Shown: positions 1 to 4,959 of the stretch, one piece after another
Layout of the letters: every line of letters starts with the position of its first letter
How positions within the stretch are numbered: the stretch's first letter is position 1
Source: Planctomycetota bacterium
Lineage (GTDB): Bacteria > Planctomycetota > Brocadiia > SM23-32
NCBI GenBank assembly: GCA_030604585.1
Contig: JAUVVP010000034.1
Coordinates: 1 to 10,000 of the forward strand
DNA length: 10,000 nt
Reading direction: 5' to 3'
Notes under the pieces: model-generated
The model's input: only the letters and a program-made list of their open reading frames with translations
Databases searched by the model: none
Told to the model about the DNA's origin: nothing
Program-made: the position numbers and the translations under genes

Positions 1-554
1 AGACGGGACCTTCGGTCGCCGCCAATGCCCTGCCGCTGCTCTACGATATCGCCGCCGAAGGCCAGGTGGCTGGCGCCCTCGAATACGTCACGCAGGCGCT
101 GTTGGACAACTTCCGCGGGCCCCGCCCCGCCCGCAGCAGGGGCTGCAATGTAATGCCCTACTTCGCATTCTATGCCCTCGGCGCCCTCTACCGGTATGGC
201 AAGGCCGAAGAGGCGGAGCGCTTCATGCGGGACTGCTGGGGCATCATGCTGGAAGAGGGCGCCTGGACGTGTTGGGAGACCTTCCTGGGGGGCAGCCATT
301 GCCATGCCTGGTCGAGTTCCCCCACGCACTACCTCTCCACGCAGGTGCTCGGAGTCACCTTCCCGGAGCCGGGGAACGTCAACAGGGTCCACATCGAGCC
401 GCATCCTGGCACGCTCCAGTGGGCGGCCGGGTCCTATCCCCACCCCGCCGGGACCATCAGGGTCGAATGGCAGGTCAGGGGCGACCGGCTGCTGCTGGAC
501 TGTGAGGCGCCGGCGGAGGTGGACGTGACGGTAGTTGAGGACGTCGAGAGCTGA
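1..554 (+). CDS. Alpha-L-rhamnosidase, GH78-like, C-terminal part (5' end outside window)
   Basis: The reading frame is open from base 3, so the gene begins upstream and only its last 183 residues are seen. The visible part matches the end of the (alpha/alpha)6 catalytic barrel and the C-terminal beta-sandwich of GH78 alpha-L-rhamnosidases, inverting enzymes that remove terminal L-rhamnose from glycans or glycosides. Key signs are the WTCWETF segment (bases 267-287), whose Glu (bases 276-278) sits where the family keeps its catalytic base, then the SHCHAWSSSPTHYLS stretch typical of the family (usually SH.HAWS.gP.y.LS). After that come VLGV and a beta-rich tail (HIEPHPG..QWAAGSYPHPAGTI.VEW) like the Bac_rhamnosid_C domain. 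The catalytic acid and any signal peptide lie outside, so secretion cannot be judged. It is first in a plus-strand run with a deacetylase 17 nt downstream. Family call is confident; other six-hairpin glycosidases are the alternative, and the substrate is inferred. Confidence 0.85.
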   Translation, partial: TGPSVAANALPLLYDIAAEGQVAGALEYVTQALLDNFRGPRPARSRGCNVMPYFAFYALGALYRYGKAEEAERFMRDCWGIMLEEGAWTCWETFLGGSHCHAWSSSPTHYLSTQVLGVTFPEPGNVNRVHIEPHPGTLQWAAGSYPHPAGTIRVEWQVRGDRLLLDCEAPAEVDVTVVEDVES

Positions 555-560
555 GCAGCA

Positions 561-566
561 AGGAGG
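561..566 (+). promoter_or_regulatory. Shine-Dalgarno site of the YdjC-like deacetylase gene
   Basis: AGGAGG lies 5 nt before the ATG at 572, inside the 17-nt gap after the rhamnosidase stop. It fixes the start of the deacetylase and shows the host uses canonical Shine-Dalgarno initiation. Confidence 0.8.
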
Positions 567-571
567 CGGGA

Positions 572-1339
572 ATGACGGAAACGCGCATACGCCTGGTTAC
601 AAGGGGCGACGACAGCGGCAGTTGCCACACTGCCAACGCGGCCATCCGCGACGCATTCGAGAAGGGCATCCTGCGCAATACGTCCCTCATGGTGCCGTGC
701 CCGGCCTTCGAGGACGCGGCCGAAATGCTCGCGGGCCTGGAGGGCCTCTGCGTCGGTCTGCACGCCACGCTGAATGCCGAATGGGAAGAGGTGAAGTGGG
801 GACCTGTCCTGCCGCCCGAGAGGGTGCCGTCGCTGGTGGACCGACACGGCAACCTGTTCCAGACGACCGCCGCCTTGCATGCGAACGGCCCGGACCTCGA
901 TGAGATGATGGCGGAGATTCAGGCCCAACTCGAGCTGGCCCGCTCAAGGGGCTTCGACATCGCCTACATGGACTGCCACATGGGTTTCACGTGGGTGGCC
1001 GACGAGGTCGCGGACCGGGTGGCCGAGCTGGCCGAAAGGGAGGGCCTCATCCACCGCCCAGGGGGCGTGTCGGGCCTGCCGCGGGTCGAGGGTGAGTTCG
1101 ACAACGTTGTGGACCAGGTGGTAGCGCGCCTGGAAGCTGCTGAGCCCGGCACCTATATGCTGGTGGGGCATCCGGGCTACGACAACCTGGAGATGGCCCG
1201 GCTGGGCCACGAGGGCTACCGCAACATCGGCCGGGCCAGGGACTGGGAGCGACGGATGTTCATGGACAGGAAGGTGCTCGACTGCTGCAAGGCCAACGGC
1301 GTCGAGCCGATCCGCTACACCGAGATCGAGGGCGGCTGA
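572..1339 (+). CDS. YdjC/ChbG-family carbohydrate deacetylase
   Basis: A 255-residue protein of the YdjC/ChbG/HpnK family, metal-dependent hydrolases that remove N-acetyl groups from sugars such as chitooligosaccharides. The family metal site is recognisable: the N-terminal RGDDSG (residues 11-16, Asp13/Asp14) stands for the usual N-A-D-D-F-G, His64 lies in GLHATLN, and His136 in MDCHMGF. A later GHPGY (199-203) matches the HPG motif near the end of the fold. Length is normal for the family (about 250-290). There is no signal peptide, so it should be cytoplasmic. The ATG is set by a strong AGGAGG 5 nt upstream. It lies between a rhamnosidase and a Gfo/Idh/MocA oxidoreductase, which fits deacylation of a glycan breakdown product. 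The exact substrate is not deducible, and the RGDDSG variant may mean a substrate other than chitobiose. Confidence 0.88.
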   Translation: MTETRIRLVTRGDDSGSCHTANAAIRDAFEKGILRNTSLMVPCPAFEDAAEMLAGLEGLCVGLHATLNAEWEEVKWGPVLPPERVPSLVDRHGNLFQTTAALHANGPDLDEMMAEIQAQLELARSRGFDIAYMDCHMGFTWVADEVADRVAELAEREGLIHRPGGVSGLPRVEGEFDNVVDQVVARLEAAEPGTYMLVGHPGYDNLEMARLGHEGYRNIGRARDWERRMFMDRKVLDCCKANGVEPIRYTEIEGG

Positions 1340-1354
1340 GCCGCCGCCGGCCGG

Positions 1355-1360
1355 AGGAGG
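1355..1360 (+). promoter_or_regulatory. Shine-Dalgarno site of the Gfo/Idh/MocA gene
   Basis: AGGAGG lies 8 nt before the ATG at 1369, in the 29-nt gap after the deacetylase stop. It supports this start and independent translation within the operon. Confidence 0.78.
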
Positions 1361-1368
1361 AATCAGAG

Positions 1369-2325
1369 ATGGTCAAGATAGGCGTCATCGGGGCGGGAGG
1401 CAACGGCGCGGGACACGCGCGCTACTACCACGAGTCGCCCCGCAGCGAAGTGGTCGCCATAGCCGACCCGGACGGCAAGCGCGCCTCGGCCCTGGCGGCC
1501 GAATGCAGCGCGGAGGCGCTTTCGGACTATCGCGACCTGCTGGGCGCGGTGGACGCGGTCGTCATTTCCTCGCCGAACCAGTTCCACCGGGACCACGCGG
1601 TCGAGTGCGCTGGCGCGGGGCGCCACATCTACTGCGAGAAGCCCATGGGCCTGAGCGCCGCTCAGGCGGCCGAGATAGCCTCAGCGGTCCGGCAGGCCGG
1701 CGTCCGATCGGTGATCGGGTTCTCGGTGCGCTTCAGCGCCGCCATCCAGACCATGCAGCGTTTCGTGCGAGAGGGGCGCGTGGGAGACCTCATATCCATC
1801 TGGTCACGCCGCCTGTTCTTCATGGACCTGAGCGAACACCCCGGGTGGCGCGCGGACCACGCCCTCAGCGGCGGCCTGCTCTTCGAGGTGAACATCCACG
1901 AGCTGGACTGGCTGATGGCCATGGGCGGAGAGCTGGAGTCGGTCTATGCCCGCGCCTATGCCCGGGGGCAGGCAGGCCCGCCGGCCAACGATCACATCTG
2001 GGTGACGCTGAACTTCGCCGGCGGCGTCGTCGGCACCCACGAGGGCAGCCAGGTCTCCGCCGTGTCCCAGTACCACCGCGGCCTGATGGGAACGAGGGGC
2101 GCCATGGAGACCACCGGGTGGGGCAGCAGGCTGCATTTCGCCGAACCGGGCTCAGCCGCCCTCGAGGTGGAGCAGGACGAGGCCTTCGACCTCCGCGGCC
2201 ACTTCCTCGACTGCATCGAAAGCGGCGCCTCCAGCGTTGCCGACGTCGAGTGGGGCCTGAAGGTGATGACGGCGGCGGATGCCATCCTCGAATCCGCCGC
2301 CACCGGCCAGGTGGCGACGGTCTGA
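1369..2325 (+). CDS. Gfo/Idh/MocA-family NAD(P)-dependent sugar oxidoreductase
   Basis: A 318-residue cytoplasmic oxidoreductase. The N-terminal Rossmann fold starts at once with KIGVIGAGGNGAGHA (residues 3-17, dinucleotide-binding G-x-G-x-x-G) and an acidic residue after strand 2 (IADPDGKR, 31-38). Residues 66-72 (ISSPNQF) match the usual S/TP-N/P-x-x-H turn, and CEKPMG (89-94) is the hallmark EKP motif whose Lys is normally catalytic. The C-terminal sheet domain carries GGLLFEVNIHELDWL (168-182), where His177 and Asp180 match the family's substrate-binding G-G-x-x-x-D-x-G-x-H-x-x-D pattern. It ends somewhat short for the family (often 330-400). Likely chemistry is oxidation or reduction of a sugar, inositol or sugar-derived hydroxyl. 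The glycan-degradation neighbours favour a deoxysugar or uronate, but members of this family cannot be assigned a substrate from sequence alone. Confidence 0.9.
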   Translation: MVKIGVIGAGGNGAGHARYYHESPRSEVVAIADPDGKRASALAAECSAEALSDYRDLLGAVDAVVISSPNQFHRDHAVECAGAGRHIYCEKPMGLSAAQAAEIASAVRQAGVRSVIGFSVRFSAAIQTMQRFVREGRVGDLISIWSRRLFFMDLSEHPGWRADHALSGGLLFEVNIHELDWLMAMGGELESVYARAYARGQAGPPANDHIWVTLNFAGGVVGTHEGSQVSAVSQYHRGLMGTRGAMETTGWGSRLHFAEPGSAALEVEQDEAFDLRGHFLDCIESGASSVADVEWGLKVMTAADAILESAATGQVATV

Positions 2326-2349
2326 CGTCTCGAGGCGGGCGGCACCATC

Positions 2350-3597
2350 ATGAAGATCCTGGTAGACGAGAACATACCCCTGGCTCGGGAGCTGTTCGGC
2401 CCCCTGGGGGATATGACGCTCGTCAGCGGGCGGGACGTTGACGAGGGCTTCCCGGGGCTGGAGCAGTTCGATGTCCTGGCCATACGCAGCGTCACGAAGG
2501 TAGCCCCCGCGCTGGTGGACCGCGCCGTCAGCGTCAAGGTCATCGGCACGGCGACCATCGGCACGGACCACATTGATCTGGCCTACATCGGCGAGGCCAA
2601 TCGGCGGCGCGAGAATGCCATCACCGTGCTCGCGGCGCCCGGCTCCAACGCCGAGTCGGTGGCCGACTACGTCTGGTATGCGCTCGGCCGTCTCACTCGC
2701 GACGCTGCCGCGCCGCTGAGCGAGATGTCGCTCGGCATAATCGGCCACGGCAATTGCGGGAGCCGCGTAGCACGACGGGCCGAGGGATTCGGCATGAGGG
2801 TGCTGCGCTGCGATCCGCCGCTGGCCGAGCGAGACGCACGATTCGTCTCGGATTCGCCGGCGGAGGCCCTCGCCGCGGACTTCGTCACGCTGCACGTCCC
2901 CCTGACGCGCGCAAGCGAGAGCAGGTACCCCACCCACCATATGATAGGGGCCCAGCAGCTTGCGCAGATGAAAAGGAGCGCCTACCTGCTGAACAGCTCG
3001 CGCGGCGCCGTTGTGGACTCGGACGCCCTCATCTCGGCGCTGACGAGGGGCACGATAGCCGGCGCAGTCCTGGACGTCTATGAGGGCGAGCCGCATCCCC
3101 CGCCAGAGCTGATCAGCCTGCCCGTCCTGTCCACGCCGCACATCGCCGGCTACGCGATCGAGGCGAAGAGGAGGGGGGCCATTGTCATCTACGAGGGAAT
3201 ATGCCGGGCGCTCGGCATCGAACCGCGTGACACGGGCGCGCTGCTGATGCGCGGCTTCCGGCCTCCCTCCGCCATGAGAGTCGAGTTCGACCGGCGGGCC
3301 TCGAGCGCCGCCACGGCCGACGGCGCCGTGCGAAGCCTGATGGCGCGGATTCACGACATCGGCGCGACGAGCGACGAACTGAAGGCGACCCTGAGTTCGG
3401 ATCGACCCGAGGAGCTGTTCGACGCGATGCGCAGGAACTACGAGCGGGACCACGGCCGGCACGAGCTGGCCCTCTACCGGGTCGGGTTCGACGATTCGGT
3501 TGGCTCGGGGCTTCGCGCGGAGATCGGGCGCAGGGCGGCGGGTTTCGGCATCCGGGTTGCCGACCGCAACCCGCATTACGTACTGAGCGCCGCCTGA
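2350..3597 (+). CDS. pdxB: 4-phosphoerythronate dehydrogenase (PdxB), vitamin B6 synthesis
   Basis: A 415-residue D-2-hydroxyacid dehydrogenase that oxidises 4-phospho-D-erythronate to 2-oxo-3-hydroxy-4-phosphobutanoate in the DXP-dependent pyridoxal phosphate pathway. It is recognised as PdxB rather than a generic hydroxyacid dehydrogenase by its start MKILVDENIPLARELFG, by IRSVTKV (45-51), GTATIGTDHID (67-77), the PGSNAESVADYVW stretch, and a PdxB-type dimerisation tail with FDAMRRNYERDHGRHELALY (about 353-372 region onward). The NAD-binding loop is GHGNCG (132-137). The catalytic set is intact: Arg218 in SSRGA, Asp242, Glu247 in YEGEP and His264 in TPHIAGY; all four are shifted by exactly 10 from the E. 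coli enzyme (Arg208, Asp232, Glu237, His254, numbering from memory). A short insertion (GEANRRRENA, 81-90) precedes the APGSN motif. The ribosome site is weak (GAGGCGGG, 2332-2339). It follows the oxidoreductase by 24 nt; no other B6 gene is in view. Confidence 0.92.
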   Translation: MKILVDENIPLARELFGPLGDMTLVSGRDVDEGFPGLEQFDVLAIRSVTKVAPALVDRAVSVKVIGTATIGTDHIDLAYIGEANRRRENAITVLAAPGSNAESVADYVWYALGRLTRDAAAPLSEMSLGIIGHGNCGSRVARRAEGFGMRVLRCDPPLAERDARFVSDSPAEALAADFVTLHVPLTRASESRYPTHHMIGAQQLAQMKRSAYLLNSSRGAVVDSDALISALTRGTIAGAVLDVYEGEPHPPPELISLPVLSTPHIAGYAIEAKRRGAIVIYEGICRALGIEPRDTGALLMRGFRPPSAMRVEFDRRASSAATADGAVRSLMARIHDIGATSDELKATLSSDRPEELFDAMRRNYERDHGRHELALYRVGFDDSVGSGLRAEIGRRAAGFGIRVADRNPHYVLSAA

Positions 3598-3612
3598 GTC
3601 CGGCGTTCGGGG

Positions 3613-4899
3613 TCAGCCTGCGAATCTGTCCTTCACTGCCCAGAGCCCCAACGCCGGGCAGCTCACGTAGTAGAAACCGTCCTGCGGGCCATCGGCCAGA
3701 GACGCCGGCGGGTACTGCTGGAGGACCTCCGAGACGTCGCGCCACTCGAAGCCGACGCTCTCTACTTCCTGGCGGCTCAGCAGCGCCGGGTCGGTGGCAT
3801 AGACTACGCGAAAGCGGCCCTCGGAAGAGCCGTGGATCAGGTGGGCGGCCGCCGACAGATTCCTGCGAAGCTCCTTGTCCCGGTTGACCGCCTTCAGCGT
3901 TGCCGGTGTGCCCCGGTAGCCGTAGAGCCTTATGAGGCGGTCTATCTCGGGGTCCTCCCCGAAGGTCCGCACGCCGGGTGCTATCACGATCAGTTCTCCT
4001 CCGTTGGCGATGGCCATGCGGGTCCGGTAGATGGCCTTGTTTCCGAGCCAGGTGCTCGTGAACTCGTCGGGTTCCAGGTTCGCGACCACGCGCTCCTGGG
4101 GCTTGTCCAGCAGCGTAACGTTCACCTGCCGGCTGAGCTGCGCGGCGAGCTCGAACGCTTCGGCGTCGTCGCCGACGTAGAGCCCCCTCATCACCATTGC
4201 CGACCTGTGCCGTGCCATAACCGTCATGATGTAGACGATAGGGAGGCGGCTCAGGTAGTGTTGGCGGGCGTATTCCAGCACAGCGCGCACCGGAGTCCTG
4301 GCGCGCCCCATCATCCGTTCCATGCCATAGGCTGCCCCGAGGAAGTGCGTCATGTTGATGGTGTCGAGGCCCCCGGCGCCTACCAGGACGTTCTTGACGC
4401 CGTTCGCCATGCCCGCCACTTCATGCGGGACTACCTGGCCTATGGAGAAGATCGCGCTGTAGTCACCCTCGGCGACGATCTTGTTGACCTCGACCGGGAC
4501 CTCGTAGTCCGGCATCAGGCCCAGCAGCACGCCGTTGGACACCTTGTGGACGTATTCGGAGGGCACCGTGCCGAGCCAGACCAGGTCCTCGCGCCACCTG
4601 TGTTCCTTGAAGGCCTGCTTGGGGATGGCGGCTCCGAACATGCGGCGCAGCTCCTTGCGCGTCATGGCCCGGTGCGTCCCGAGGGCCGGCATAACGTCGA
4701 ACGTGGCGCGCTTGCCGACCTCCTTGTAGAGCAGCCGCGTCAGCGTTCCCGCGTCGGCGTGGGGACGGGAGCCGTCGGGAGGCAGGACAAGGGTGCGCGA
4801 GACGTCGCTGGCGTGTGCCAGCGCAGCGCGAATCGCTTTGCGCTTCGTCTTCTGACTGATGACGCAATCTACGCCGCCTTCCGCGAAGATCGTTGTCAT
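3613..4899 (-). CDS. LarA-family nickel-dependent 2-hydroxyacid racemase/epimerase
   Basis: A 428-residue protein (ATG at 4899) of the lactate racemase family, which interconverts the configuration at C2 of hydroxyacids using a nickel-pincer nucleotide held on a lysine. Counting from this ATG, the N-terminal domain has PPDGSRPH (40-47), with Asp42 and Arg45 spaced like Asp72/Arg75 of Lactobacillus LarA, and ALGTHRAMT (72-80), whose His76 matches His108. Next come VVPHEVAGMANGVKNVLVG (His159; Lys169 at the position of pincer-bearing Lys184) and THFLG (His185). WLGNKAIYR (Lys288) matches the C-terminal active-site Lys, with Leu where LarA has Gln. The segment before the key Lys lacks the usual SGGAK, so it is a divergent branch. 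Planctomycete LarA homologues are reported to act on D-gluconate, so a sugar acid is a plausible but unproven substrate. No larB, larC or larE is in the window. An ATG at 4947 would add 16 residues but has no good ribosome site. Confidence 0.85.
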   Translation of the reverse strand: MTTIFAEGGVDCVISQKTKRKAIRAALAHASDVSRTLVLPPDGSRPHADAGTLTRLLYKEVGKRATFDVMPALGTHRAMTRKELRRMFGAAIPKQAFKEHRWREDLVWLGTVPSEYVHKVSNGVLLGLMPDYEVPVEVNKIVAEGDYSAIFSIGQVVPHEVAGMANGVKNVLVGAGGLDTINMTHFLGAAYGMERMMGRARTPVRAVLEYARQHYLSRLPIVYIMTVMARHRSAMVMRGLYVGDDAEAFELAAQLSRQVNVTLLDKPQERVVANLEPDEFTSTWLGNKAIYRTRMAIANGGELIVIAPGVRTFGEDPEIDRLIRLYGYRGTPATLKAVNRDKELRRNLSAAAHLIHGSSEGRFRVVYATDPALLSRQEVESVGFEWRDVSEVLQQYPPASLADGPQDGFYYVSCPALGLWAVKDRFAG

Positions 4900-4904
4900 G
4901 GGAT

Positions 4905-4910
4905 CCCTCT
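4905..4910 (-). promoter_or_regulatory. Ribosome binding site that decides the LarA-like start
   Basis: On the minus strand AGAGGG stands 5 nt before the ATG at 4899, while the in-frame ATG at 4947 has only a poor match upstream. This favours the shorter protein starting MTTIFAEGG, with a 60-nt gap after the upstream Lpt-like gene. Confidence 0.55.
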
Positions 4911-4959
4911 GCAGCGTAGGTCGTGGGGGAAGTGAGCCCTCCTGCATTCCAGGCCGGGC

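Noticed and set aside
1341..1354. GC-rich inverted sequence after the deacetylase stop as a terminator
   Set aside because: No T-run follows and the next gene's Shine-Dalgarno starts at once, so it is more likely ordinary GC-rich spacer in an operon.
2152..3576. A 474-codon minus-strand open frame, longer than the gene opposite it
   Set aside because: It is antisense to pdxB, whose plus-strand product shows complete family motifs. The minus product is rich in Arg, Gly, Pro and His with no recognisable domain, typical of the mirror frame in GC-rich genes.
3832..4935. A 367-codon plus-strand open frame
   Set aside because: It lies opposite the LarA-like gene, which has all expected active-site motifs; the plus product shows no family pattern.
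4900..4947. A 16-residue longer N-terminus for the LarA-like protein
   Set aside because: The ATG at 4947 lacks a good ribosome site, the extra residues (MQEGSLPPRP...) look non-coding, and the ATG at 4899 has AGAGGG at proper spacing.
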